A stretch of DNA of 64,000 bases from the NCBI RefSeq assembly GCF_005239225.2, contig NC_133299.1, positions 9,180,967 through 9,244,966 of the forward strand, read 5' to 3'. Under the pieces are notes generated by a model. The model made no database searches. It saw only the letters and a list, made by a program, of their open reading frames with translations, and had not been told where the DNA came from. The DNA comes from Populus alba. Lineage: Eukaryota > Streptophyta > Magnoliopsida > Malpighiales > Salicaceae. Positions 33,531 to 43,097 of the stretch are shown here, in pieces (the stretch's first letter is position 1; each line of letters begins with the position of its first letter). Position numbers and translations under genes: made by a program.

Positions 33531-36500
33531 TGGTATCAGAGCAACAAATCTCCAACGAGAATTTGATCCCTCACAATCCTATCTCAACCCCATCCTCTCC
33601 AACTGAAACACCTCTGATTGCCCTCAACATCACATCCCAAATAAATGATAAACTTACCCCCTCTACATTCCTTCAATGGCGCGCTCAGTTTGAAGCCTTA
33701 CTCATCGGGTATGATCTCCTTGATTATGTCACTGGAGAAAAAATCTGCCCTGTATCCACCAGCACAGCAGTCTGTGCCATCCAACGAACACACTGGATAA
33801 GGCAAGATAAGCTTATCCTCAGTGCCATTTTGGCATCCACATCCACTGTTATTACTCCTCTCATCTCCATGGCCAAGACATCAAAGGATGCATGGCATAA
33901 ATTGCATACTCTGTATGCAAGCAAGTCCAGAACCAGAGCAATGCAACTTAAGGAAGAACTCACAATGATAAAGAAGGGCAACCAGTCAATTCAAACTTAT
34001 CTTCATTCTGTAAAATCGTTGGCAGACGAAATCTCCCTCATAGATCACCCAATCTCTGAAGATGATCTAACACTCTATATTCTAAATGGCCTGGGAACTG
34101 ACTTTCGTGAAATTGCAGGCCCTATTCGCGCCCGAGAACGACCACTCACTTTTGAGGAACTTCATGATCTCCTTGTAAGTCATGATGCATATCTTCGCCG
34201 TCTTGATGCCTCCTCCCATCCACTGATTGCTTCTGCAAACTACACGCACCGACGGGCTTCGTATAATCAAGAAAATCAGTCTTTCAAATCTGCCCCAAAA
34301 CCCCACTTTTTTGACAGATCATATGGCCAAAGAAATAAACCTCCAGCTCACTATCGCCAGCCTGGCAATCCGAGAGACAGCAACAAAAATCATGGACCAC
34401 GTCGTTTTCCTCCAGTTCCAAAGTGCCAACTATGTGACCGCATGGGTCATACTGCCAAACACTGCAGTCGGTTTCAGTATACCACCCCAACAGCGAATTG
34501 CACTTCCACCTCACCCGCACAGGATACAAAATGGCTTATAGACTCAGCTGCGTCTCATAATATTACTGGTGATCTTGCTAATCTATCTATTCATTCCGAA
34601 TACGATGGCACAGACGAAGTTATCATTGGTGATGGTTCAGGTTTGCCTGTTTCTCACATTGGCTCCTTACATCTTCATTCCCCCACACGTACCTTCCATT
34701 TAAATGACACCCTTTGTGTTCCTAATCTACAAAAAAATCTCATATCTGCTCATCAATTTACTCGTCAAAATCATGTCTTTATTGAGCTTCACCCCTCTTT
34801 CTTTTTTGTTAAGGACAAGATCACGGGAGCGGCTCTATTCCGAGGAGCGTGTGAGAATGGTGTTTACATCCTTCCGAAGTCAATGGTGCAACCTTCTCAT
34901 CCTATTGTTGCTAATGTGCATGAAAGGGTCTCCATGGACGGATGGCACAAACGCCTTGGGCATCCCTCTCCTAAATTGGTCACTCACCTTATCAAATCAT
35001 TTTCCCTTCCGACAATAAATAAAAAAAATATTTCTCTTTGTTCCTCATGTTCTATTAATAAAGCTCATCGTCAACCATTTCGTCAAAACAGTCTCTTGAG
35101 TCATGCCCCTCTTGACTTACTTTATACTGATGTGTGGGGTCCCTCAAGTACAATTGGCATTACTGGGGCTCGTTACTATCTCATTTTTGTTGATCATTTC
35201 ACAAAATACATTTGGTTTTATCCTATGGAGACTAAATCCAGTGTCCGCATCATATTTCCTCAATTCAAAAATCTTGTTGAAAATCGGTTTCAGTTAAAAA
35301 CTAAATCTGTCTATTCTGATAATGGTGGTGAATTTGTTGCCTTAAAACAATATTTTACAACAAATGGAATCAGTCATTACACCACAGCTCCTCATACACC
35401 GCAACAAAACGGTGTTTCTGAGCGTCGTCATCGTCACTTGGTTGAAACCGGTCTCACATTACTACATGATGCATCCCTTCCCCTTCAGTATTGGCCCTAT
35501 GCTTTTTCCACTGCTGCATATCTTATTAACCGTCAACCCACACCTCTCCTCCACCATAAATCTCCGTTTGAAACTTTGTTTACACAGCCTCCAAATTATA
35601 AAAAGCTAAAAAAATTTGGTTGTCTTTGTTTTCCTCTTGTTCGGCCATATAACACAAACAAGTTACAACCAAAATCAATTCCATGTATTTTCGTAGGCTA
35701 CTCCTTAACCCAAAATGCATATAGCTGCCTTGATCCCATAACCAACCGTCTCTACCAATCACGCCATGTCATCTTTCATGAAAATGAAAATGGTTTCTCC
35801 TCCAGCCATCCTTCCACACCCAGCCCGAAAAGCGACTCCTCTGTTCATGGTCCTCTTTCATCTCCTCCTGCACCTCCACCAGTGACTTCGGCAAGGATAC
35901 CCACTCTCACTGCTTCCTCAGGTAATGACTCCCCCACTGTATCTTTTAATTCACGTGCACTCATACCTTTATCTTCTCCTGCTTCTCCCAGTTTTCAGCT
36001 TGCCTCATCTCCACTGCCAAATCCCAGTCATCCACCCTCATCAGTTATTTGTGCACCTTCTCCAAGCTCACCTCCCTCATCACCCAATCCTGCACCCACC
36101 CGGCCTCACTCCATGGTCACCCGTTCCATGAATAACATTTATAAACCCAAACAACTTAACATCACCACAAAACACCCCATCCCAAAAACAGTAGAACCAA
36201 CCTGTGTGGGACAGGCTCTTCGTGAGCCACACTGGAGATCAGCAATGTCTGAGGAACTCACAGCCCTCATGAGGCATGACACATGGGAGTTGGTACCGCC
36301 TCCTCCGGACTGCCAACCAGTTGGGTGCAAATGGGTTTTTCGGATCAAACGACATCCTAATGGCTCCATTGCTCGGTTCAAAGCCCGTTTGGTTGCAGAG
36401 GGATATCATCAGCGGCCTGGTCTAGACTACAATGAAACGTTCAGTCCAGTTGTGAAACCTGCCACCATCAGAACAGTTCTCACCGTGGCTGTCACACAGG

Positions 36501-37843
36501 GGTGGCCATTACGGCAGCTAGATGTAAACAATGCTTTTTTGCATGGGAACCTGCAGGAAACAGTCTACATGTTACAGCCACCGGGGTTCCATGATACCTC
36601 CACTCCCCATCATGTCTGTCGGTTAAACAAGGCTATTTATGGCCTCAAACAGGCCCCTCGTGCCTGGTATTCTGCTCTGCAACAAGCCATTCTGAAACTG
36701 GGATTCACCAGCTCCAAAGCCGATCCTTCTCTATTTATCTTTCACAGTGCAGATGTTTTGTGTTACTTGCTGGTCTACGTGGATGATCTCGTTGTCACTG
36801 GAAACACTCCATCCTTCCTGACTCATGTGATTGATCAACTTAGCATCCAATTCTCATTGAAAGATATGGGTGCACTTCATCATTTTCTGGGGCTAGATGT
36901 TATACCCACCAAAAACGGGTTGTTCTTATCTCAACATCAATACATACGAGATCTTCTCTTCAAAACTAATATGCAGGGTGCTAAGGATGTCTCTTCTCCT
37001 ATGTCCACTTCGGTCCAGCTCAAGCTTATTGATGGCACAGCTCCCTGTGACAGCACTGCATTTCGAAGCATCATCGGTGGATTACAATATTTGTCTCTTA
37101 CTCGTCCTGATGTTTCCTTCACTGTTAATAAGCTGTCACAATTCATGCATCAACCTACGGTCACTCACTGGTCAGCTGCCAAACGCCTGCTCCGCTATTT
37201 GAAGAAAACCATCTTCCTTGGCATTCATATAAATCGTCAGTCTTCATTTGATATCACCACTTTTGCTGATGCTGATTGGGCTGGGAATTATGATGATCGC
37301 ACCTCCACCTCAGCTTACATTACATTCCTTGGGCTCAATCCCATCTCGTGGAGCTCAAAGAAACAACGTGCAGTCGCCAGGTCCTCCACAGAAGCTGAGT
37401 ATCGTTCCCTTGCCACTGCCACGTCTGAAACAGTTTGGCTGTTGTCCTTGTTCAAAGAACTGTGTCTCCCCATTTCATCTCCGCCAAGGCTGTTGTGTGA
37501 CAACCTGGGAGCTACACACCTTAGCTTCAATCCAGTTCAGCATTCCCGGATGAAACACATTCAGATAGACCTCCACTTTGTCCGTGATATGGTTCACAAG
37601 AAGATCCTCAATGTTCAGCATGTCAATACTCATGACCAATTGGCAGACTTTCTAACGAAGCCTCTGTCTTCCCAGCGTCTGCATTCCTTACTGCTCAAGA
37701 TTGGCTTAGCTGATGGCTCATCCATCTTGCGGGAGCGTATAAAGGAAATCCCCTCAGATTCAGCCAATATTCAAATTTCCCCAGATTCAGCCAATATTCA
37801 CTTGCCTCTTGCCCATGATCCTGCAACCATCATTCAAGCATAA
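33530..37843 (+). CDS. copia-2 Gag-Pol polyprotein, 1437 aa, intact
   Basis: A single frame encodes in order: a UBN2/gag-like region (residues about 30-250, FLQWRAQFEALLIGYD); a CCHC knuckle at about 299-312 (CQLCDRMGHTAKHC); an aspartic protease with DSAAS at about 338; a pre-integrase zinc region at about 470-525; integrase with catalytic D near 533, D near 597 and E near 630; reverse transcriptase from about 902 with YVDD near 1085; and RNase H with acidic residues near 1244, 1285 and 1323. The protein copies the element's RNA into DNA in cytoplasmic particles and inserts it in the genome. The length is normal for copia. The next ATG in frame is more than 100 codons downstream, beyond the start of gag, so the ATG at the LTR/PBS border is the likely start. 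The last 35 codons lie in the 3' LTR. Confidence 0.93.
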   Translation: MVSEQQISNENLIPHNPISTPSSPTETPLIALNITSQINDKLTPSTFLQWRAQFEALLIGYDLLDYVTGEKICPVSTSTAVCAIQRTHWIRQDKLILSAILASTSTVITPLISMAKTSKDAWHKLHTLYASKSRTRAMQLKEELTMIKKGNQSIQTYLHSVKSLADEISLIDHPISEDDLTLYILNGLGTDFREIAGPIRARERPLTFEELHDLLVSHDAYLRRLDASSHPLIASANYTHRRASYNQENQSFKSAPKPHFFDRSYGQRNKPPAHYRQPGNPRDSNKNHGPRRFPPVPKCQLCDRMGHTAKHCSRFQYTTPTANCTSTSPAQDTKWLIDSAASHNITGDLANLSIHSEYDGTDEVIIGDGSGLPVSHIGSLHLHSPTRTFHLNDTLCVPNLQKNLISAHQFTRQNHVFIELHPSFFFVKDKITGAALFRGACENGVYILPKSMVQPSHPIVANVHERVSMDGWHKRLGHPSPKLVTHLIKSFSLPTINKKNISLCSSCSINKAHRQPFRQNSLLSHAPLDLLYTDVWGPSSTIGITGARYYLIFVDHFTKYIWFYPMETKSSVRIIFPQFKNLVENRFQLKTKSVYSDNGGEFVALKQYFTTNGISHYTTAPHTPQQNGVSERRHRHLVETGLTLLHDASLPLQYWPYAFSTAAYLINRQPTPLLHHKSPFETLFTQPPNYKKLKKFGCLCFPLVRPYNTNKLQPKSIPCIFVGYSLTQNAYSCLDPITNRLYQSRHVIFHENENGFSSSHPSTPSPKSDSSVHGPLSSPPAPPPVTSARIPTLTASSGNDSPTVSFNSRALIPLSSPASPSFQLASSPLPNPSHPPSSVICAPSPSSPPSSPNPAPTRPHSMVTRSMNNIYKPKQLNITTKHPIPKTVEPTCVGQALREPHWRSAMSEELTALMRHDTWELVPPPPDCQPVGCKWVFRIKRHPNGSIARFKARLVAEGYHQRPGLDYNETFSPVVKPATIRTVLTVAVTQGWPLRQLDVNNAFLHGNLQETVYMLQPPGFHDTSTPHHVCRLNKAIYGLKQAPRAWYSALQQAILKLGFTSSKADPSLFIFHSADVLCYLLVYVDDLVVTGNTPSFLTHVIDQLSIQFSLKDMGALHHFLGLDVIPTKNGLFLSQHQYIRDLLFKTNMQGAKDVSSPMSTSVQLKLIDGTAPCDSTAFRSIIGGLQYLSLTRPDVSFTVNKLSQFMHQPTVTHWSAAKRLLRYLKKTIFLGIHINRQSSFDITTFADADWAGNYDDRTSTSAYITFLGLNPISWSSKKQRAVARSSTEAEYRSLATATSETVWLLSLFKELCLPISSPPRLLCDNLGATHLSFNPVQHSRMKHIQIDLHFVRDMVHKKILNVQHVNTHDQLADFLTKPLSSQRLHSLLLKIGLADGSSILRERIKEIPSDSANIQISPDSANIHLPLAHDPATIIQA
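33531..33542 (+). promoter_or_regulatory. copia-2 primer-binding site (initiator tRNA-Met)
   Basis: TGGTATCAGAGC is the standard primer-binding site of plant copia elements, complementary to the initiator methionine tRNA. It starts at the first base after the LTR. Unusually, it is also inside the coding frame, whose ATG spans 33530-33532. Confidence 0.9.
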
Positions 37844-38044
37844 TATCAAGCTTGTAACGGCAGACAAATCTTCAACGTAAATGCAGTATAAATGTCAAGA
37901 CGTAATCTTAGCTTACTTTCTAAATTCAAACCTGCAAAGCTGTGTATATATATGTTAACAATTGTATTACTCAACGTGTGGCGAAATATACAATTCTGAA
38001 GTTTATCAAATAGCTCAACTCTCTGAAATTTCTTATCTTCATCA
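37738..38044 (+). repeat. copia-2 3' LTR
   Basis: It is 307 bp and identical to the 5' LTR by eye. It starts inside the coding frame, so its first 106 bases encode the Pol C-terminus (RIKEIPSDSANIQISPDSAN and onward) before the TAA at 37841-37843. It is followed by TAACC and the continuation of the copia-1 LTR. Confidence 0.9.
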
Positions 38045-38230
38045 TAACCAGCACCACACTAGCAGAATAACAGCAGCACAACATGCTGCAACCGAATGAA
38101 TTATTTGTAATTATTCCTTTTATATTTGTTGCTTATTTAGTTGATGGCCTTTTATCATAAGGAAAGAGACAAAATAGTTTGTTAAATAAATTGTGTATAA
38201 ATAATATTGTACACGATTATTCCTTTTAAG
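38045..38230 (+). mobile_element. copia-1 3' LTR, right part
   Basis: It continues the LTR interrupted at 33223: the phrase 'agcagaataacagcagcac' resembles 'cagcagcatg' and 'caacagaata' words on the other side, and the block reads as LTR sequence with the 'tatatttgttgcttatttag' word common in copia LTRs. The right border with paralogue B2 lies near 38230; no target duplication matching the left border was found, as the element's left end is lost. Confidence 0.55.
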
Positions 38231-38237
38231 CAGAGTA

Positions 38238-38530
38238 CTAAGAGGTTCCCTCATCCTTCGTGCAAAAGCTCTCTCTCTTCATCTTTTGTTTCTTCCTCCA
38301 ATTTGTTACAATCTCTTCAGAAATATCCTCGAGGGTTTTTTCGCCTTCATGTACAGCCACAACTTGAGACATTGGAGGCCTGAGAGAAGGTGATTGATCG
38401 GTGCACTTCATTGCCAATTTCAGAACAATGCTCGTTTGGTCCAGGTCATAAGGGCGCAACCTTGAGTCAACCAAGTCTCCTAGCGTTCCCCGCGCACGTA
38501 AATTAGCAAAAGGAATGTCATAGCCATACA
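38238..38530 (-). pseudogene. paralogue B2: last kinase exon (subdomains X-XI), open
   Basis: The exon starts after an AG acceptor at 38531-38532 and reads YGYDIPFANLRARG, then GTLGDLVDSRLRPYDL, MKCTDQSPSLRPPMSQVV and a basic tail (NWRKKQKMKRESF) with a stop at 38238-38240. LRPPMS is the conserved arginine block of subdomain XI in plant receptor kinases. The exon itself is intact, but other exons of the copy are missing or broken. Confidence 0.75.
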
Positions 38531-38639
38531 CTTTTAGTGTACAAAAAACACTAAAAATTGTTAATCAATCCCATCTCATCATATTTTAGCTAAGAAAAAT
38601 TAATTAAGTAAAACAATAATCCGGCCCTCACCGTATCTA

Positions 38640-38800
38640 GGAGAACAACGGTTTCTTCCTTTTCTCTGTACTCGGCATATTATTTCTCCCACCAACGATT
38701 TCAAGGAGAAGGATCCCAAAACTGTAGACATCGGCTTTCGCTGTCATGGTTCTCCGGATTGCATACTCTGGTGACATGTATGAACTGAAAAGGCATTGAA
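38640..38800 (-). pseudogene. paralogue B2: kinase subdomain VIII-IX exon
   Basis: [20 protein letters not shown] and [16 protein letters not shown] are the intact activation-segment end and subdomain IX of an LRR-VIII-2 kinase. Near the exon end a 1 nt change shifts [10 protein letters not shown] out of frame so that a TAG results, just before a GTGAGG donor. The preceding exon with the HRD and DFG motifs is absent: the intron word 'aatccccaagtcaatagtcagcag' at about 38980, which in gene A lies upstream of that exon (8040), comes directly after a short unrelated stretch. Confidence 0.75.
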
Positions 38801-39171
38801 ATGATAGATCAAATAATAACAAATCGTAACTACGTGGAGATATTCAAAATATTTAATTCAATTTATCCAAGTTGTTGTACAAATATAACCTATGTAATCC
38901 TATCAATTCTATTCTTAAGCCTAAACTCGGTATGAAAAAAATAAATTTCCTAAGTTAAATAAATAAAATAATGGTTGTGAAAATCCCCAAGTCAATAGTC
39001 AGCAGTCTGCCACGTTCTGGTTGTGAAAAAATGGTTGGCTAAGGATCACCATAAGGTTTAATTAGTCCTTCCATTAGAAGAACTAAACTCAACTATCACG
39101 TTTAATATGTAAGTGTAGGGCTTGAAAGATCAAACTATTCATTGAAAATTATGAAGATTAAGAGATATAGT

Positions 39172-39372
39172 CTTGTTTGGAACGTGGTGCAAATTGCGTT
39201 TCAAAAATTTTAAATTTTTTTTGTTAAAAAATAATTTTTTTATGTTTCAAATTATTTTGATGTATTAATATTTAAAATATTTTTTAAAAAATAAAAAAAA
39301 TTACTTTTTTGATGCATTTCTAAACAAAAAATACTTTGAACCATTACCGTATCATAATCTCAAATAGGCTTG
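39172..39372. mobile_element. poplar-type miniature inverted-repeat element (hAT-like)
   Basis: The block starts 'cttgtttggaacgtggtgcaaattgcgtttc' and ends with 'actttgaaccattaccgtatcataatctcaaataggc'. Inside are 'aaaattttaaattttttttgtt' and 'ttttgatgcatttctaaac'. This layout is one I recognise from abundant short elements of poplar, with ends reading 'TGTTTGG...' and '...CAAACAGGC'. It is non-coding. Target duplication was not clear. Confidence 0.6.
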
Positions 39373-39899
39373 TACTCCAAGTACAAGGAAGGGATAATGT
39401 TGTATAGAGAAAATGAAAGGTAGACATAAAACCATATAAACTTTAAAAATTAACATACCATGCATCTTAAAGTCATTTAGATGTGCCATTTTATTGATTA
39501 TTTTTTGGATTCACTTTGAAAAATAAGAAAAACACAAAAAAAAAAAAAAAATTCATCATTCATTAAAAAATGATAAATATATTCACCTTCTCCTTGTATC
39601 TATTTTCTTTTAAAAAAAAAAGTATTGAAAAAAAACTATAAAATGTTACTAGATACTCTCCTAGTACCATAAAATTTCACATTAAATCGGTATATCAGCT
39701 GGACGTGTAATTAATACTTATTTAAAAAAACATTATTTTTTAACTCAAAAGTGTCAAAGTTTTTCATAATGGACCATGACTTTGTGTACAAACACTTTAT
39801 TTTTATCTTTTTTTAATGGAGCATTTAATTTAATTTGTGTATAAATACATCTTTTGAATTAAACATTTAATTTAATTTTGTTTTATATTAAATTTGATT

Positions 39900-40400
39900 G
39901 AATTGATTTTTTAACGTTGACAAAATTTATGGTCAAGTCTTCTTGTTCAGAATCATTTTTTTTGCCTCGTCAAAGCAGAGAAAGATTAATAAAAGCTACA
40001 TTTCTTGGGTCCAATCGGAATGTGAACATTGAGAAGTAATAAAGGTAATGCCTTATTAAATGAAAGACTTGACATGGTATATCATTGAACCCATGGAATC
40101 TTTAAAATTTATGGTCAAGTCTTTGTTCATGTAATTCAGCATCTTTTGTTAATCTTTTGCCTTTAATAAAGCTAAAGAACCAGTATGAAGGCCAAAAGCT
40201 GATAGCTTACCCTACATTTCTTGGGTCCAATCAGAAAGTGTACATTGAGAAGTAAAAAAGCATCTTTAAAATTTATGATCTAGTCTTTGTTCACGTAATT
40301 CAGCATCTTTTGTTAACATTATGTCGATCTTTTGCATTGTCAAGCAGAGAAAAATTAATAAAGCTAAAGCACCACCACAAGTTGATATATATATTACTTT
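39900..40400. repeat. degenerate tandem repeat, homologous to 21840-22480
   Basis: The words 'atggtcaagtctt', 'cagcatcttttgtt', 'aataaagctaaag' and 'ttcttgggtccaatc' repeat from about 39930, 40100 and 40270. They match the array upstream of paralogue B1 in order. The copy number differs, and this array is shorter. Confidence 0.7.
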
Positions 40401-40439
40401 GTTTGATTGGTATTGTACTGAGGTGTTGTTTAAACTATA

Positions 40440-41002
40440 TTTTATTTTAAACAAAAATTAATATAGCCATCTGCGCTTGTAATAGCTCAACCATTTTGTA
40501 TTCAGAATATATTATTTATGCTATTCTCACATGAAATGTCTTGGCTGTGAAATTTATGGAAGTAGAACAATATACAGTTATCTTCTAAGAAGTAGATTAG
40601 CGCTCTATTAATTTCACTTATTTTTACTTTTTCTTTAATTTGAATAGACTAACATTTTATCCTTTAAAAAGTACTTTTATCAAAGTAGAAAACGTACAAT
40701 CAACACGTTTTATTTTCAACAATAAAAATAATTATTGATGATATATACCTTCACTTTCCTAAAGTCCTCGCTGGATTCACTGAAACCATCACGTGAAGGA
40801 CTTCCCACGTGCAAAAAGATTATAAAGAAAGCATTTAATTATTGATGATACATACCTTCACTTTCCTATATTTTTCTTCTCCAAATCATTGTTATGGTAA
40901 AATCACTATTTTCTCATAAAGAAAGCATTTAATTTTGATGTATCACTACGTACAGAAACGTCCCTGTGATCTATTATTGTGACAATTGGACTAATGGGTA
41001 AA
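40440..41002. repeat. intergenic segment homologous to 22480-23030, left flank of CACTA-2
   Basis: It aligns with the paralogous segment up to 'ctaatgggtaaa', where CACTA-2 begins. A 38-base stretch around 40740-40800 including 'ttcactgaaaccatcacgtga' is nearly identical between copies. No gene is present. Confidence 0.85.
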
Positions 41003-41469
41003 CACTACCAGAAATTCGCTTAAAACCAACGGAATCACCGACGGAATATTTCTGTCGGTATTTTTCGGTCGAAATTACCGACGGAAAAATTCTGTACGTA
41101 ATTCGGTCGGTAATTGCCGATGGTTGTATTCCGTCGGTAATTACCGACCGAATTATGGACGGAAAGTTCAGAATTAATGAAAAAAGGGCGGGTAGCTGAC
41201 GTGGAGGTTTTGGCGGGTGATTTTTCCGACAGAATCACGGACGGATTCAAAACGAGTGATCCGTACGTGTGATGGGACCGGTTCACCGTTCAAAATACCG
41301 ACGGAATCACTGATGGAATTGAAATGGCAGATCCGTACGGGGTGACGTGATCGGTGCACCATCAAAAATACCGACGGAATCACCAAGGGATTTGAAAAGC
41401 AGGTCCGTGCGGTGACGTGTCAATTTCCCGTCAGAATTACCGACGGAGTCGCCGACGTATTTGTTGCGA
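41003..41469. repeat. CACTA-2 left subterminal repeats
   Basis: ACCGACGGA and TCCGTCGGT words are dense in both orientations (near 41037, 41053, 41075, 41107, 41129, 41140, 41295, 41370, 41440). The block ends where the gypsy LTR begins at 41470. Confidence 0.85.
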
Positions 41470-43081
41470 TGTCGCGGTCGCACAAATTAATTACCCTAGC
41501 TTCAAACACAACACACAAGATAGTATAGAGCAAGCAAGGGGTCGATCCCACGAGGAAGATTCAAGTTTAGATTTTTTGCTATACGTTATGCAATTTGGGG
41601 GGGTTGGATGTTATATAGGCTAAAGAAAAATAAAACAGAAAACTATCAAACAGAATTTAATAAAATCAGAAAATTATCAAGAGACCAAACCTTGGTCGCA
41701 AGCACACATCCACTTATAGAAATCAGAACTGATCCTTGAAATGAAACTCCAGTTTATATTCTGAATTTTTATCTTTTCTTAACATTGGTTAATTAACGGA
41801 TCCGCCGTATAACTAACCCTAACCAACAAATAATCACAGTGTCCGCACTAATGATTTAATCCAATGGCAGCCTTAAGATCTAGATAAATTCATTAATCTT
41901 AACAACCAAGTTGTCTGCTTATGTTGCTTTAATCGAATGTTCTCCCTAAGATTAATAACATAGATCCGCTACAATTATTAAACTCAGTTGCTTCACAAGT
42001 TCATATACCACAACTCCGGTTTTGATATCAAACTTAGCAATAAATTGTCTACAATAATAACTTAGAGTCCGCTCTAGCAATTAAAATAAACAATCATAGG
42101 AAAAATAAGCATAGGAGAACAAATATATTCATCATATAAACTGAAAAGAAAAGGTAAAATAGATCTCACAGTTCTTGAAATTCGAAGGTTTCCGTGTCCT
42201 TGCAACCAAGAAAATGAGTTTAGCCTTGCATGTTTATTGAACAACTAATCAAAAAGATGGAAGAATGCATCATTTAGGGTTTCTTAGAGTAGGGGGGCGT
42301 TTTTCTCCTCTTGGGTGGCTGCCCCCCTTCTCTTCTCTTATTCTTTTTATATGCTAGGAAACCCTAATCTCTATTTTACAAAATAGTCCTCCCTTAAGTA
42401 GACAATTTACATTTAAGTAGTTCAATAACTATTTTCCTAAAAAAGGAGAAATAGCTTTGCATGAAATCTTCAAGATTTGACTTAGAGGAGCTAAATTGCT
42501 GAAATAAAAACTTGGATGTCGGTTTAGATACTTCGGAACGTAATCTGGACTCGTTTCTTCACGAAACCTGTTTGCTGGCAGAATTCAGTTATCATCTTTG
42601 AAAAATCATATCTCCCTCATATGACATCTTTTTTGGCTGAAATTTGGAGCGTTTATAGACCTTTGAGTCAGGAATCCAAAACAATTGAGTTTGCATCAAT
42701 TGGACTTTTGTAGCTCTAGATATTCAAGTCGGAATGACCGAAGGTCAACATTGGCAGATTGAGAGATTTGACTTTGAAAGCTGCGATTTCCATGCTCTTC
42801 CTTATTTTATTGTCTTGCCTTAGATTTCCAGAAAGGTATGGATGTTAGCTTTTTAATGCCACTAGAATCACTTCATTTCGACCTTTAGAGCTCATGTTCT
42901 GCACAAAACATCGACTGAACGTCAAATCTGCCAATTACCTTCAATTTACTCCTTTTTGCATCTTTCATCCAAAAGTGCCTTCAAAACATAAAACAAAGAA
43001 TATCAAGGCATTTTATATATAAAACATAGGCAAAAAACTAGTTAAATGTGGGTGAAACTATCGAATAATATGGTTGCATCA
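41470..43081 (-). repeat. gypsy 3' LTR (1612 bp)
   Basis: On the plus strand it starts TGTCGCGGTCG and ends GGTTGCATCA, so both ends carry TG/CA in either orientation. The inner border is set by the polypurine tract (GTGTGGGGGTA on the minus strand) directly adjacent. A related, truncated LTR is at 20042-21061. It contains a short T-rich, TATA-like stretch near 42345-42350 that in this orientation has no clear meaning. Confidence 0.85.
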
Positions 43082-43097
43082 AATACCCCCACACTTA
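43082..43097 (-). promoter_or_regulatory. gypsy polypurine tract at the 3' LTR
   Basis: The minus strand reads TAAGTGTGGGGGTATT, immediately before the LTR. This is the usual plus-strand primer of this group of plant gypsy elements. A second copy of the same word lies at 44381-44396. Confidence 0.8.

Larger units (their letters stand above)
33224..38044 (+). mobile_element. copia-2: complete, young Ty1/copia retrotransposon (4.8 kb)
   Basis: Two 307 bp LTRs (33224-33530 and 37738-38044), which I read as identical, enclose one uninterrupted gag-pol frame. The primer-binding site TGGTATCAGAGC follows the 5' LTR directly, and a purine-rich tract (GCGGGAGCG) precedes the 3' LTR. Flanking bases are TAGCC and TAACC, a 5 bp duplication with one mismatch. 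The element sits inside the 3' LTR of copia-1. Identical LTRs mean the insertion is recent, and the intact frame means it may still be capable of moving; expression is not shown by sequence. Confidence 0.92.

Noticed and set aside
33724..37530. Minus-strand and shifted-frame open frames of 60-100 codons inside copia-2
   Set aside because: They are shadows of the intact 1437-codon polyprotein.
38238..38531. Paralogue B2 last exon as a stand-alone small gene
   Set aside because: Its first residues follow a splice acceptor and it matches the last exon of receptor kinases; it is a piece of a larger gene, not a small protein gene.
41003..41460. Interspersed ACCGACGGA words as a CRISPR-like array
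   Set aside because: The words occur in both orientations with irregular spacing, in a plant CACTA subterminal region; they are transposase-binding repeats.
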